Source of the DNA: Aquabacterium sp.
Lineage (GTDB): Bacteria; Pseudomonadota; Gammaproteobacteria; Burkholderiales; Burkholderiaceae_C
DNA: 64,000 nucleotides
NCBI RefSeq assembly: GCF_029946005.1
Contig: NZ_JAQSDR010000006.1
Span: 248,001-312,000 of the forward strand
Reading direction: 5' to 3'
Positions 48,499 to 59,177 of this stretch are shown here, piece by piece. The notes under the pieces are model-generated. The model worked only from the letters and a program-made list of their open reading frames with translations, did not search any database and was not told where the DNA came from. A program made the translations under genes and the position numbers. Numbering within the stretch: the stretch's first letter is position 1; the number at the start of each line of letters is the position of its first letter.

Positions 48499-49398
48499 AT
48501 GACGAACACGATCTTTCGGGCCACCGCCTTGGGCTTTTGCCTGACGGTGTGGGGCATGTCGGCCATGGCCCAGGCGTCGCCCACCCTGAAGAAGATCGCC
48601 GACACCGGCAGCATCAGCCTCGGTCACCGCGAGTCGTCCATCCCCTTCTCTTACTACGACGACCAGCAACGCGTGGTGGGCTATTCACACGAATTGATGC
48701 TCAAGGCGGTCGAGGCCATCAAGACCGAACTCAAAAAACCCACCTTGGCCATCAAGCTGGTGCCGGTGACCTCGCAGAACCGCATTCCCTTGTTGCTCAA
48801 TGGCACGGTCGATCTGGAGTGCGGCTCGACCACCCACAACAAGGAACGCGCGCGGCAAGTGGGTTTTTCGACCACCATTTTCATCATCAGCACCCGCTTG
48901 ATGACGCGCAAGGATTCGGGCATCCAGGACTTTGCCAACCTGAAGGGCAAGAACGTGGTGGTCACGGCGGGCACGACGTCCGAGAGGCTGCTGCGCAAGT
49001 TCAATGTCGACAGCAAGTCGGGCATGAGCATCATCTCGGCCAAGGACCATGGGGAATCCTTCCTGACGCTGGAGACCGGCCGGGCCGTTGCTTTCATGAT
49101 GGACGACGCCTTGCTGTTCGGCGAGAAAGCCAAGGCCAAGAAGCCGGACGACTGGGTGATCGTGGGCAAGCCGATGTCCTTGGAGCCCTATGCCTGCATG
49201 ATGCGCAAGGCCGACCCGGTCTTCAAGAAACTGGTCGATGGCGCCTTGACCAAGGCGATGGTGTCGGGCGAAGCAAAGAAGATTTACGACAAATGGTTTC
49301 ACGCGCCCATTCCCCCCAAGGGCCTGAATCTGAACTGGTCGATCTCGGACGCGAACACCGCCCTGTTCCGCGCGCCCACCGACCAACCCCTGGACTGA
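48499..49398 (+). CDS. gltI: Glutamate/aspartate ABC transporter substrate-binding protein
   Basis: The 299-residue periplasmic protein has a signal peptide (TALGFCLTVWGMSAMAQA). The SBP_bac_3 fold signatures are SISLGHRESSIPFSYYDDQQ, the GYSHELM motif, LLLNGTVDLECGSTTHN (ligand-binding), and DFANLKGKNVVVTAGTTSE. Close to GltI/AatJ, which bind glutamate and aspartate. I use the ATG at 48499; longer readings add unsupported codons. It heads a plus-strand operon gltI-ansB-gltJ-gltK-gltL. Bases 48333-48498 upstream hold no gene and should contain the promoter. Confidence 0.93.
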   Translation: MTNTIFRATALGFCLTVWGMSAMAQASPTLKKIADTGSISLGHRESSIPFSYYDDQQRVVGYSHELMLKAVEAIKTELKKPTLAIKLVPVTSQNRIPLLLNGTVDLECGSTTHNKERARQVGFSTTIFIISTRLMTRKDSGIQDFANLKGKNVVVTAGTTSERLLRKFNVDSKSGMSIISAKDHGESFLTLETGRAVAFMMDDALLFGEKAKAKKPDDWVIVGKPMSLEPYACMMRKADPVFKKLVDGALTKAMVSGEAKKIYDKWFHAPIPPKGLNLNWSISDANTALFRAPTDQPLD

Positions 49399-50511
<1,113 letters not shown>

Positions 50512-50513
50512 CC

Positions 50514-51251
50514 ATGGACTACCAATGGAACTGGGCGATGTTCTCGCAAGAAACCGCCATGGGCGATGGCAGCACTTACTGGAGCTGGATGTGGTCAGGC
50601 CTGCAGGTGACCCTCACCCTGGCCTTGAGCGCCTGGCTGCTGGCCTTGGTGCTCGGTAGCCTGATGGGCGTGCTGCGAACCGCACCCGTCAAATGGCTGT
50701 CGCGGGTGGCCACCGCCTACGTGGAAGTGCTGCGCAACATTCCTTTGCTGGTGCAGTTGTTCGTGTGGTATTTCATCGTGCCGGAGTTGCTGCCCCTGTC
50801 GTGGGGCAATGCCATCAAGCAGATGCCACCGTTGGTTCAGCAGTTCGGCGCGGCCTTCATCTGCCTGGGCCTGTTCACCAGTGCCCGCGTGTGCGAGCAG
50901 GTTCGCGCAGGCATCCAGAGTCTGCCGGTTGGCCAGACCCAGGCCGCGTTGGCTTTGGGCTTGAGCTTGCCGCAAACTTACCGGCATGTGCTGCTGCCCA
51001 TGGCCTTCAGGCTGGTGGTGCCACCCTTGACTTCGGAGCTCCTGAACATCTTCAAAAACTCGGCCGTGTGCTCGACCATTGGCCTTCTGGAGCTGACCGC
51101 GCAAGGTCGGCAACTGGTGGACTACACCGCACAACCCTACGAATCCTTCATCGCCGTGACACTGATGTACGTGGCCATCAACATCGTGGTGATGGCCCTG
51201 ATGCACCAACTGGAGCGCAAGCTCAGGGTGCCGGGCTACCTGGGCTCTTGA
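50514..51251 (+). CDS. gltJ: Glutamate/aspartate ABC transporter permease GltJ
   Basis: The 245-residue polar-amino-acid permease has five to six TM helices. The HisM/GltJ signature [20 protein letters not shown] is near 70-90, and the EAA loop [20 protein letters not shown] lies in the second half, followed by [16 protein letters not shown] take the ATG at 50514; a TTG two codons upstream overlaps the asparaginase stop. It is the first of two permeases, both contacting the ATPase GltL. Confidence 0.95.
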   Translation: MDYQWNWAMFSQETAMGDGSTYWSWMWSGLQVTLTLALSAWLLALVLGSLMGVLRTAPVKWLSRVATAYVEVLRNIPLLVQLFVWYFIVPELLPLSWGNAIKQMPPLVQQFGAAFICLGLFTSARVCEQVRAGIQSLPVGQTQAALALGLSLPQTYRHVLLPMAFRLVVPPLTSELLNIFKNSAVCSTIGLLELTAQGRQLVDYTAQPYESFIAVTLMYVAINIVVMALMHQLERKLRVPGYLGS

Positions 51252-51268
51252 GCGGAGGTCGACACAGC

Positions 51269-51952
51269 ATGGCTTACGAATTCGACTGGTCCTCCATCCC
51301 CAACGCCCTGCCCTTCCTGGCCGAGGGCATGGTGGTGTCGCTGAAAATCACCGCCACGGCCTTGGTGGTGGGCATGGTGTGGGGCACCTTGCTGGCGATG
51401 ATGCGGCTGTCGGCTTCCGCACCGCTGCGCTGGTTCGCCGCGGGCTACGTGAACCTGTTCCGCGCCGTGCCCCTGGTGATGGTGCTGCTGTGGTTCTTCC
51501 TGGTGATCCCGCAATTGCTCACCGGGTTTTTCAGGCTCGACCCCGGCACCGATGTGCGCATGACCTCGGCCCTGGTGGGCTTTGCGCTCTTCGAGTCGGC
51601 CTATTACGCCGAGATCATCCGCGCGGGCATCCAGAGTGTGCCCAAGGGGCAGATGGCAGCGGCCTCGGCACTGGGCTTGAGCCATGGCCAGGCCATGCGC
51701 CTGGTGATCCTGCCTCAGGCCATGCGCAACATGCTGCCCTTGCTGCTGACCCAGGCCATCGTGCTCTTTCAGGACACCTCGCTGGTCTACGTGTCGGCAT
51801 TGGCCGACTTCTTTGGCGCCGCCTACAAGGTCGGTGACCGCGATGGCCGCCTGATCGAGTTGCTGCTGTTCGCTGGCGCGGTTTACTTCGTCTTGTGCTT
51901 TGCCTTGTCAAGCCTGGTGCAGCGGCTGCAGCGCCGTCTGGCCCAGCCCTGA
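51269..51952 (+). CDS. gltK: Glutamate/aspartate ABC transporter permease GltK
   Basis: The 227-residue permease starts [20 protein letters not shown]. Signatures are [20 protein letters not shown] and the EAA loop [20 protein letters not shown], then [20 protein letters not shown]. The ATG at 51269 has GGAGG 10 bases upstream; a frame that opens much earlier runs antiparallel to nothing and overlaps gltJ, so it is not used. Together with GltJ it forms the membrane channel. Confidence 0.95.
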   Translation: MAYEFDWSSIPNALPFLAEGMVVSLKITATALVVGMVWGTLLAMMRLSASAPLRWFAAGYVNLFRAVPLVMVLLWFFLVIPQLLTGFFRLDPGTDVRMTSALVGFALFESAYYAEIIRAGIQSVPKGQMAAASALGLSHGQAMRLVILPQAMRNMLPLLLTQAIVLFQDTSLVYVSALADFFGAAYKVGDRDGRLIELLLFAGAVYFVLCFALSSLVQRLQRRLAQP

Positions 51953-51974
51953 GCCCTGCTTTTTGAAAGCCTCA

Positions 51975-52703
51975 ATGATCGACATCGACAACGTCTCCAA
52001 GCACTACGGCACCTTCCAAGTCCTGAACAATTGCAGCACCCAGGTGGCCAAAGGCGAGGTGGTCGTGGTGTGCGGTCCCTCCGGATCGGGCAAGTCCACC
52101 CTCATCAAATGCGTGAACGGCCTGGAGCCCTTTCAATCAGGCCGCGTCACCGTGGATGGCACCTCGGTGGGCGACCCCACAACCGACCTGCCCAAACTGC
52201 GCAGCCGGGTCGGCATGGTGTTCCAGCATTTTGAGTTGTTCCCACATTTGAGCGTCATCGACAACCTCACCCTGGCGCAGATCAAGGTGCTGGGCCGGGG
52301 TCAGGATGAGTCCGTGGCCAAAGCCCTGAGCCTGCTGGAACGCGTGGGCTTGAAAGCACAGGCAGCGAAATCACCGGGCCAGTTGTCAGGCGGCCAGCAG
52401 CAGCGCGTGGCCATTGCCCGCGCCTTGAGCATGGACCCCATCGTGATGCTGTTTGACGAACCCACCTCCGCGCTCGACCCCGAAATGGTGGGCGAGGTGC
52501 TGGACGTGATGGTGGAGCTGGCGCAGGAAGGCATGACCATGATGTGTGTCACGCACGAGATGGGCTTTGCCCGCAAGGTGGCACACCGCGTGGTCTTCAT
52601 GGACGCGGGCAAAGTGGTGGAAGACCGCGCCAAGGACGCGTTCTTCGACCACCCTGAATCACCCCGGGCCCAGCAATTTCTGGCCAAGATCTTGAACCAT
52701 TGA
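51975..52703 (+). CDS. gltL: Glutamate/aspartate ABC transporter ATP-binding protein GltL
   Basis: The 242-residue ATPase has Walker A GPSGSGKST (34-42), Q-loop VFQHFELFPHL, signature LSGGQQQR (137-144), Walker B VMLFDEPTSALDPE (157-170) and the H-loop THEMGFA. It starts MIDIDNVSKHYG at the ATG at 51975, 22 bases after gltK. It ends the gltI-ansB-gltJKL operon and converges on the acyl-CoA dehydrogenase pair with 15 bases between. Confidence 0.97.
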   Translation: MIDIDNVSKHYGTFQVLNNCSTQVAKGEVVVVCGPSGSGKSTLIKCVNGLEPFQSGRVTVDGTSVGDPTTDLPKLRSRVGMVFQHFELFPHLSVIDNLTLAQIKVLGRGQDESVAKALSLLERVGLKAQAAKSPGQLSGGQQQRVAIARALSMDPIVMLFDEPTSALDPEMVGEVLDVMVELAQEGMTMMCVTHEMGFARKVAHRVVFMDAGKVVEDRAKDAFFDHPESPRAQQFLAKILNH

Positions 52704-52718
52704 TCGCCCAAGATCAGG

Positions 52719-53906
52719 TCAAGCGAACACCCCGGCCGTGTCTTCCATGCGGGCCGAGACCTCGCCCAGGTGGTGCAAGGTGTCGCCCAGGGTCAACTCG
52801 ATGGTGGTGAGGCGTTTGACGTAATGACCCGCGCTGTACTCGTCGGTGACGCCAATGCCGCCATGCAGTTGAATGGCTTGCTGGCCCACGAAGCGCATCG
52901 ACTGCCCCAATTGCACCTTGGCTTGTGACACCGCCCGGCGCCGCTCGGCCATGGGTGCGGTGAGCTTGAGCGTGGCGTAATAACTCATCGAGCGGGCCAG
53001 CTCCAACTGCATCTTCATGTCGGCCACGCGGTGGCGCAACGCCTGAAAGCTGCCGATGACCACGCCAAACTGCTTGCGCGTGTTGAGGTAATCCACCGTG
53101 GTGGCCAGCAGCTGCTCCATCGCGCCCACGGCCTCGGCGCACAGGGCCGCGATGCCGATGTCGGTGGCGTGTTCGAGCACGGCATGCCCACCCAGCGGAT
53201 GCGCGCCCTGGCTGAGCGCAGGCACCAGCAGGGTCGAGGGTGACTGCGTCAGGGTCAGCTCAGCGGCGCGGCTGCCGTCTTGCAAGGGATGAGGCTGAAC
53301 GCGCACGCCCGCCGCCCCGCGCTCGACCAGGAACAGGCCGATGCCTTGGTGCTCATCGACCGCCCCGCTCACCCGCGCCGGCACGATGTAGCCTTCGGCC
53401 ACGCCATCGTGCTCGTCCCCCACCGGCACCAGGCTCTTGCTGCCATTCAGAACCCAGGTTTCGCCTTGCGCTTGCGCCGTGGTGGTGACGTGATCGAGCC
53501 GATAACGCGCCTGGCGCTCCTGGTAGGCCAAGGCCAGGCGTGCCCGGCCTTCGGCCATGCGCGGCAGCCATTGGGCTTGCACGGCGGCTGGCACGTGGTC
53601 ACGCAACACCGCCACGCCCATCAATGCCACCGCCGCGTAAGGGGCCAGCACCAGCCCACGGCCCAACTCTTCCATCACCACCATGGCCTCGACCGGGCCC
53701 ATGTCCATGCCGCCATGCTCGCCCGGCACCGCCAGGCCCAGCAGGCCTAGGTCGGCCAGCGATTGCCAGACCTCGGGCGAGTGGCCACCTTGCGTGCCGC
53801 CCGCCTTGACGATGGCACGGCGGCGCTCGAAGCCGAAATCCTTGCTCACCCATTTGCGCACCGCGTCGCGCAACTGTTCCTGGTCATCGTTGAAGTCGAA
53901 ATCCAT
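52719..53906 (-). CDS. Acyl-CoA dehydrogenase (second subunit of a pair)
   Basis: The 395-residue protein has an N-terminal ACAD domain (MDFDFNDDQEQLRDAVRKWV; GLLGLAVPGEHGGMDMGPVE), a middle beta domain (VLNGSKSLVPVGDEHDGVA) and a C-terminal domain with NTRKQFGVVIGSFQALRHRV and QAIQLHGGIGVTDEYSAGHY. There is no YEGT-type catalytic Glu at the C-terminal helix; the equivalent region reads TTIELTLGDTLHHLG. It is transcribed 30 bases after another ACAD of the same length. Such pairs often form heteromers, as in PimC/PimD or steroid-type FadE enzymes. The substrate is unknown. Confidence 0.9.
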   Translation of the reverse strand: MDFDFNDDQEQLRDAVRKWVSKDFGFERRRAIVKAGGTQGGHSPEVWQSLADLGLLGLAVPGEHGGMDMGPVEAMVVMEELGRGLVLAPYAAVALMGVAVLRDHVPAAVQAQWLPRMAEGRARLALAYQERQARYRLDHVTTTAQAQGETWVLNGSKSLVPVGDEHDGVAEGYIVPARVSGAVDEHQGIGLFLVERGAAGVRVQPHPLQDGSRAAELTLTQSPSTLLVPALSQGAHPLGGHAVLEHATDIGIAALCAEAVGAMEQLLATTVDYLNTRKQFGVVIGSFQALRHRVADMKMQLELARSMSYYATLKLTAPMAERRRAVSQAKVQLGQSMRFVGQQAIQLHGGIGVTDEYSAGHYVKRLTTIELTLGDTLHHLGEVSARMEDTAGVFA

Positions 53907-53936
53907 GGGGAAGGTCTCCTCGTCTTGGGTCGGCGC

Positions 53937-55136
53937 TCAGCCCAGCAGGGTCTGGGCCACGATGTTGCGTTGGACTTCGTTGGAGCCCCCGTAGATCGTG
54001 GTCTTGCGGTAGTTGAAATAGTTCGCAGCCAAAGGCGCCGCGTGCAGCGCCCCGCCGGGGAAGCCGCCTGCGAAATACTGATCGCCCTGCCAACCGGCCT
54101 CCATCGCCTCGAACAAAAACGGCACGGCATAGGGGCCCGCCGCCAGCATCATCAGCTCGGTGTAGCGCTGCTGGATTTCGCTGCCGCGGATCTTGAGCAG
54201 GCCAGCCACCTCCAGGGCCTTCTTGCCGCCTTTTTCGGCACCGAGCACGCGCAACACCATCATCTCCAGTGCCACGATGTCGACCTCCAGCAAGGCAATC
54301 TGGTCGCGGAAACGCAGGTCGTCGTACACGCCTTCTGTCACGGCGATGCGCTTGAGGCGTTCCAGCTCGCGCTTGGCCCGGTTCACATCGGCGATGTTGG
54401 TGCGCTCGTGCGCCAGCAAGTACTTGGCATAGGTCCAGCCCTGGTTTTCCTGGCCCACCAAGTTTTCGACGGGCACCTCGACGTTGTCGAAGAACACCTC
54501 GTTGACCTCGTGCTCACCATCAATGGTGATGATGGGCCGCACGGTGACGCCGGGGGATGTCATGTCGATCAACAGGAAGGAAATGCCAGCCTGCGGCTTG
54601 CCTTCAAAATTGGTGCGCACCAGGCAGAAGATCCAGTCGCCATGCTGGCCCAAGGTGGTCCAAGTCTTCTGGCCATTGACGATGAACTGGTCACCTTGGC
54701 GCTCGGCGCGGGTCTTGACCGAGGCCAGGTCCGAGCCCGAACCCGGTTCGCTGTAGCCCTGGCTCCACCACACATCGCCGCTCATGATGCCGGGCAAGAA
54801 GCGCTGGTGCTGCTCGGGCGTGCCAAAGGCCATGATCACGGGCGCCACCATGACGGGGCCGAAAGGCACCACGCGAGGCGCGCCAGCCAGGGCGCACTCT
54901 TCTTCAAAAATGTGACGCTGCACGGCATTCCAGCCCGGGCCGCCAAACTCTCTGGGCCAGGCCCAGCCATGCCAGCCTTTGGCGCCCAGGATACGCGCCC
55001 AGCCTTGCAGGTCGGCCTTGTCCAGGCGCAAGGCCTTGTGCACCTTGTCCGAGATGTGGGTCGGCAAATGGGCACGAACCCAGGCCCGCACCTCGCCACG
55101 AAAGGCCTGCTCTTCAGGCGTGAAATTCAGATCCAT
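53937..55136 (-). CDS. Acyl-CoA dehydrogenase (first subunit of a pair)
   Basis: The 399-residue ACAD starts MDLNFTPEEQAFRGEVRAWV, with GYSEPGSGSDLASVKTRAER and WTTLGQHGDWIFCLVRT for the FAD and substrate sites, and the C-terminal TTIYGGSNEVQRNIVAQTLL. At the position where MCAD/SCAD have the catalytic Glu (YEGT) this protein has Gly (YGGS), as in several FadE-like large subunits. It precedes the second ACAD by 30 bases and likely forms a complex with it. It could act on a branched, cyclic or dicarboxylic acyl-CoA, which is inference. Confidence 0.92.
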   Translation of the reverse strand: MDLNFTPEEQAFRGEVRAWVRAHLPTHISDKVHKALRLDKADLQGWARILGAKGWHGWAWPREFGGPGWNAVQRHIFEEECALAGAPRVVPFGPVMVAPVIMAFGTPEQHQRFLPGIMSGDVWWSQGYSEPGSGSDLASVKTRAERQGDQFIVNGQKTWTTLGQHGDWIFCLVRTNFEGKPQAGISFLLIDMTSPGVTVRPIITIDGEHEVNEVFFDNVEVPVENLVGQENQGWTYAKYLLAHERTNIADVNRAKRELERLKRIAVTEGVYDDLRFRDQIALLEVDIVALEMMVLRVLGAEKGGKKALEVAGLLKIRGSEIQQRYTELMMLAAGPYAVPFLFEAMEAGWQGDQYFAGGFPGGALHAAPLAANYFNYRKTTIYGGSNEVQRNIVAQTLLG

Positions 55137-55159
55137 CGGATTGGCCTTTCAATCGGTGG

Positions 55160-55834
55160 TCAGTAGCGCTTGGTCAGGGTCAGGGTGTCGTTGTCCCGCT
55201 TCATCTGAAAGCGCGAGAGAAAACTGTTGCCCAACAAAATATAGGGCATGGACTGAGGCAACACTGCCGCGTCAACATTGAAGATTTCGACGTCCTGGAT
55301 GCGCACGCTGGCCAGCTTGATGCCATAGCCCGTGACGATGCCATTGGCCGTGCTGCCCTGGAAGCGCTCACCATCCTGGTATTTGATGCCCATGCGCTGG
55401 GCTTCGGCCACGCCCATGGCGATGGTCGTGGCGCCGGTGTCCACCATGAACTGTGTCGCGCGACCATTGATCGTGCCCTGTGACATGAAATGCCCGCCCG
55501 ACGCCGCCGACAGCACGATCTGATTGCCCGTGCCGCCGCCACCCGAGCCGCCCACGCTCACCGGCGCGCCGCCCATCACCACGGTGTGGCGCACGCCCTT
55601 CATCTCAACCACGGTCTTGTCGCTGTTGACGCTGATCACCTTGACGCCCTTGAAGGTGTCGCCCACGCCCACGGCTTTGGGCGGGCTGCCATCGACCACC
55701 AGCAAGGCCTTGCTGCCCATGCCACCGGTCATGGCCACGCTCTGCGCCTGGGCCGCCCCCAAGGTGAATGCGATCAAGGCGGACAAAGCCAGGACGTGGC
55801 GCAAAGACACAGGCATGGTGTGCAAAGTGGTCAA
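55160..55834 (-). CDS. Secreted retropepsin-like aspartic protease (TIGR02281-type)
   Basis: The 224-residue protein has a signal peptide (LALSALIAFTLGAAQA). The region 40-88 (SKALLVVDGSPPKAVGVGDT, then VKVISVNSDKTVVEMKG) resembles the GspC/PilP-type homology domain. A Gly/Ser linker follows (VGGSGGGGTGNQ), and then the clan AA aspartyl protease domain with active-site Asp132 in FMVDTGATTIAM and the hydrophobic Gly motif YILLGNSFLSRFQM. It lies between the ACAD pair and the yajQ-like gene on the minus strand; no functional partner is evident. Confidence 0.88.
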   Translation of the reverse strand: MTTLHTMPVSLRHVLALSALIAFTLGAAQAQSVAMTGGMGSKALLVVDGSPPKAVGVGDTFKGVKVISVNSDKTVVEMKGVRHTVVMGGAPVSVGGSGGGGTGNQIVLSAASGGHFMSQGTINGRATQFMVDTGATTIAMGVAEAQRMGIKYQDGERFQGSTANGIVTGYGIKLASVRIQDVEIFNVDAAVLPQSMPYILLGNSFLSRFQMKRDNDTLTLTKRY

Positions 55835-55876
55835 GAAGGTCTCCCTGTGGGCGGTCCGGCCGCCCTGGTCAAAAAA

Positions 55877-56362
55877 TCAGTCGCGGAAATTGTCAAACGA
55901 CAAAGGCGCCTCGGTGATCTCCTTGCGGATCAGGGCCATCGCCGTCTGCAAATCGTCGCGCTTGGTGCCTTGTACCCGAATGCTGTCACCCTGGATGCTG
56001 GAGGTGACCTTGATCTTGCTGTCTTTGAGCAGTTTGTTGATTTTCTTGGCCAATTCAGCCTCGATCCCCGCCTTGACGGTGATAACTTGCTTGACCTTGT
56101 CCCCGCCCATTTTTTCGGGCTTGCCCACGTCCAGGAAACGGGAATCGACGTTGCGTTTGCTCATCTTCAAGGTCAGCACATCGCGCACCTGGTCGAGCTG
56201 GAAATCGCTGTCGCCGAACACGGTGATCTCTTTTTCCTTGATCTCGATCTTGGCGCTGGTGCCCTTGAAATCGAAGCGCGTGACGATTTCCTTGGTGGTC
56301 TGGTCGACGGCATTGCGCACTTCAACCAGGTTGGGGTCTAAAACGGTGTCAAAACTGGGCAT
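55877..56362 (-). CDS. YajQ-family cyclic-dinucleotide-binding protein
   Basis: The 161-residue protein starts [20 protein letters not shown], with [23 protein letters not shown] at its end and the double ferredoxin-like fold pattern. Xanthomonas XC_3703 binds c-di-GMP and acts as a transcription cofactor; for most members the role is uncertain. AAGGAGA lies 7 bases before the ATG at 56362, which sets the start; the longer frame to 56401 would enter murB. Divergent from murB with 33 bases between the two starts. Confidence 0.93.
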   Translation of the reverse strand: MPSFDTVLDPNLVEVRNAVDQTTKEIVTRFDFKGTSAKIEIKEKEITVFGDSDFQLDQVRDVLTLKMSKRNVDSRFLDVGKPEKMGGDKVKQVITVKAGIEAELAKKINKLLKDSKIKVTSSIQGDSIRVQGTKRDDLQTAMALIRKEITEAPLSFDNFRD

Positions 56363-56395
56363 GAAAAGTCTCCTTTGGTCTGCGAAAATTCTGCC

Positions 56396-57424
56396 ATGCA
56401 CTTACCCCTGGTTGTCGATCGAGGCGCGAGCCTCAAACCCTACAACACCTTTGGCCTGCCCGCCGTGGCACGGACCCTGGTGCGGATCACGTCCGAGGCC
56501 GACGTGCGCAAAGTCGTCGACAGCCCCGAATTCGGCCGCGCCCACAAGTTCATCCTGGGCGGCGGCAGCAATCTGGTCCTCACGCAGGACGTCGATCAGT
56601 GCGTGCTGAAGATCGAAATCATGGGCAAGCGCCTGCTGGAAACCCGCAATGATGCCTTCATTGTCGAGGTGGGCGCCGGCGAGTCCTGGCACGACACCGT
56701 GGCCTGGACGATGGACCAGGGCTTGCCCGGCCTGGAAAACCTGGCCCTGATCCCCGGCACGGTGGGCGCCTCGCCCGTGCAGAACATTGGCGCTTATGGC
56801 GTCGAATTGCAAGACCGCCTGGAGTCCGTCGACGTGGTGGACCTGACCACCGGCCGCACCGTGACCCTGGGCGTGGACCGTTGCCACTTCGCCTACCGTG
56901 ACAGCGTCTTCAAGCACGAACTGGCGGGCAAAATCGTCATCACCAAGGTTCGCCTCAGGTTGCCACGGCCCTGGAAGCCCCTGCTGGGCTACCTCGAACT
57001 GGAACGAAAGATCGCTGAGAGCGGCATCACCCAGCCCGATGCGCGCCAGATCTTTGACTGGATCTGCGACATCCGCCGCGCCAAGCTGCCCGACCCGGCC
57101 GTGATCGGCAACGCGGGCAGCTTTTTCAAGAACCCCGTGGTGACGGCAGAACAATGCCGCGACATCATCGGCCGCGACCCCGAGATCGTGCACTACGCCC
57201 TCCCCGATGGCAGCTTCAAGCTGGCCGCTGGCTGGCTGATCGACTCATGTGGCTGGAAGGGCAAGTCCATCGGCCGCGCGGGTGTCTATGAAAAACAGGC
57301 CTTGGTCCTGGTCAACCGAGGCGGCGCGATCGGGGCCGAAGTCTTGACCCTGGCACGGGCGATTCAGGAAAGCGTTTACGGCCGCTTCGGCATCCGGCTG
57401 GAGCCCGAACCCGTGGTGGTGTAA
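56396..57424 (+). CDS. murB: UDP-N-acetylenolpyruvoylglucosamine reductase
   Basis: MurB reduces UDP-GlcNAc-enolpyruvate to UDP-MurNAc using NADPH and FAD in peptidoglycan precursor synthesis. The 342-residue protein has [12 protein letters not shown], the FAD loop [42 protein letters not shown] and the proton-donor Ser242 in [10 protein letters not shown]. This is the type I (E. coli-like) form, with the final [20 protein letters not shown]. The ATG at 56396 is used; a TTG 21 bases upstream is not needed. It ends 79 bases before the next gene. Confidence 0.97.
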   Translation: MHLPLVVDRGASLKPYNTFGLPAVARTLVRITSEADVRKVVDSPEFGRAHKFILGGGSNLVLTQDVDQCVLKIEIMGKRLLETRNDAFIVEVGAGESWHDTVAWTMDQGLPGLENLALIPGTVGASPVQNIGAYGVELQDRLESVDVVDLTTGRTVTLGVDRCHFAYRDSVFKHELAGKIVITKVRLRLPRPWKPLLGYLELERKIAESGITQPDARQIFDWICDIRRAKLPDPAVIGNAGSFFKNPVVTAEQCRDIIGRDPEIVHYALPDGSFKLAAGWLIDSCGWKGKSIGRAGVYEKQALVLVNRGGAIGAEVLTLARAIQESVYGRFGIRLEPEPVVV

Positions 57425-57503
57425 GGCCGCGTCACCCGCCTTGTGGCGCCCCGGGCTTTGACGTAAGCTTGTCCGAATATAAATACGGGGAAAGGTCTTG
57501 CCG

Positions 57504-59177
57504 ATGCTGCACGCCAAGCGCTCAGCCCGGGCCATCATGCTGGCATGCTCTGCAGGACTTGGCGGCATTCACCATCAAGCCAGCGCCGCAGACGACGGTT
57601 CGCTCTACCACCACCAGGCCCGTGCTGGCGACACCTTGATCGGCCTTGGCCAAGCCATGCTGCTTCGCCCTGCCGACTGGCCGCGAATTGCCAGACTCAA
57701 CCGAATCGACAACCCCCGGCGCATCCCCATCGGGTCCAGCATCCGCATTCCGTTGGCTTTGATGAAGTCCACACCGGTGCAGGGCGCTGTGTTGGCCGTG
57801 GTCGGAGATGCCACGCTAGCCCCAGCGCGCGGCAAAGCGATGCCCGCTCAAGTGGGGGCCCCCATCGCCCCTGGCACCGAGATCAAAACGGGCGCGAATG
57901 GCTATGTGACGGTTCAACTGGCCGATGGCTCGGTGCTGCGGATCCAGTCGGCCACCACCGCGCAAGTAGAGCGCAGCAACCACTACGAATCAGCCGGATT
58001 CTTTGCCTCCTCCTTGCGCCTGATCCAGGGTTGCCTTGAGGCCCTCGTGGCCCACATGACCGGTGGCGAGCCGCGCTTCGAGGTCAAGACACCACAAGCC
58101 TTGCTGGGCGTGCGCGGCACTTACTTTCGGATCACGGTCGATGAAGCGCAACAGGTGACCCGCAGCGAGGTGCTGGAGGGCGCCGTCTCGATCGGCACCC
58201 CATCGCGGCCCCGCCAATCCGCACAATGGTTGGCGGCTGGCTTTGGCACCCACGTGGATCAGCGCCAGGGCGCGGCTGCCCTGGTAAAGCTCCCGCCAGG
58301 CCCCGACCTGTCTGCGGTTGCGGCCCTGCACGAACGCATCGTGGTCCGCATCAACCTGCCATCGGTGCCGGGGGCCACCTTGTACCGTGCACAAGTGGCC
58401 AAAGACGACACCTTCCGGCAAGTGCAAGGTGAAGTCACCTCGCCCACGCCCGAACTCCGCTTTGCCAACCTGCCTGACGCCCACTACCACCTGCGCGTGC
58501 GCGTGGCCAATGCCCAGGGCATCGAAGGCCCAGACGCCTTTCGGCCATTTCACCTGAAAGCCCGACCTGAACCCCCCATTGCCTCCTGGCCCACCCCGGG
58601 TGGCAAAGTGCGCGCCACCGCCGTGCCCTTGGCCTGGGCCGAGCAGCCCGATGCTGCCCGCTACCACCTTCAGATCGCCCAGGACGGCAGTTTTGGACAC
58701 CTGGTGCACGACAACGGCTTCATTCAAACCACCCGGCAGGAAGTGTCCCTGCCGGTGGGCGACTATGTGTGGCGCGTGGCCAGCATCCGCCCGAATGGTG
58801 ACCAAGGCCCCTTTGGCGACGCCCAGTCTTTCCAGTTGAAAGCCCCGCCCCCACAACCCGAACCACCCCAGGTCGACGAGCAGTTCCTGCACTTCAACTG
58901 GTCGGCCGAACCTGGCCAGACCTTCGAGTTCCAGCTGGCCACCGATGAAGCGTTCGCGCACCAGCTGGTGACGCAAGCCGTGACCGAACCGACCATCAAA
59001 GTGGCCCGCCCCGACCAGGGCGGACGCCTGTTCATCCGCTACAAGGCCATTGACGCTGACGGCTTCGTCGGCCCGTTCACCGCCCCGCAAGTGGTCTCAC
59101 TGCCTCAGTGTGTTCAAGACGGCAGTGGCCAGTGCCTGCGTGCGGGCCATGGTGGCCGGGTGGTCAGTCCGTGGTGA
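57504..59177 (+). CDS. Exported LysM-FecR-domain protein with FnIII-like repeats
   Basis: The 557-residue protein has a signal peptide (SARAIMLACSAGLGGIHHQA). A LysM-like region is at about 35-85 (YHHQARAGDTLIGLGQAMLL then RIARLNRI and RIPIGSSIRIP), an FecR domain at about 110-230 (GTEIKTGANGYVTVQLADGS, VKTPQALLGVRGTYFRI) and about three FnIII/Ig-like repeats (YRAQVAKDDTF, YHLQIAQDGSFGH, FEFQLATDEAFAH, each on a similar W/P/L frame). FecR in iron regulators is cytoplasmic; here it is periplasmic, so a cell-wall sensing role is inferred. AAAGG lies 8 bases before the ATG at 57504. It is coupled to the kinase gene by a GTGA overlap. Confidence 0.85.
   Translation: MLHAKRSARAIMLACSAGLGGIHHQASAADDGSLYHHQARAGDTLIGLGQAMLLRPADWPRIARLNRIDNPRRIPIGSSIRIPLALMKSTPVQGAVLAVVGDATLAPARGKAMPAQVGAPIAPGTEIKTGANGYVTVQLADGSVLRIQSATTAQVERSNHYESAGFFASSLRLIQGCLEALVAHMTGGEPRFEVKTPQALLGVRGTYFRITVDEAQQVTRSEVLEGAVSIGTPSRPRQSAQWLAAGFGTHVDQRQGAAALVKLPPGPDLSAVAALHERIVVRINLPSVPGATLYRAQVAKDDTFRQVQGEVTSPTPELRFANLPDAHYHLRVRVANAQGIEGPDAFRPFHLKARPEPPIASWPTPGGKVRATAVPLAWAEQPDAARYHLQIAQDGSFGHLVHDNGFIQTTRQEVSLPVGDYVWRVASIRPNGDQGPFGDAQSFQLKAPPPQPEPPQVDEQFLHFNWSAEPGQTFEFQLATDEAFAHQLVTQAVTEPTIKVARPDQGGRLFIRYKAIDADGFVGPFTAPQVVSLPQCVQDGSGQCLRAGHGGRVVSPW

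Noticed and set aside
55835..55876. GGGCGG/CCGCCC hairpin after the YajQ-family gene as a terminator
   Set aside because: The T-rich tract lies on the wrong side for the minus-strand gene and the segment also contains the start region of the protease gene.
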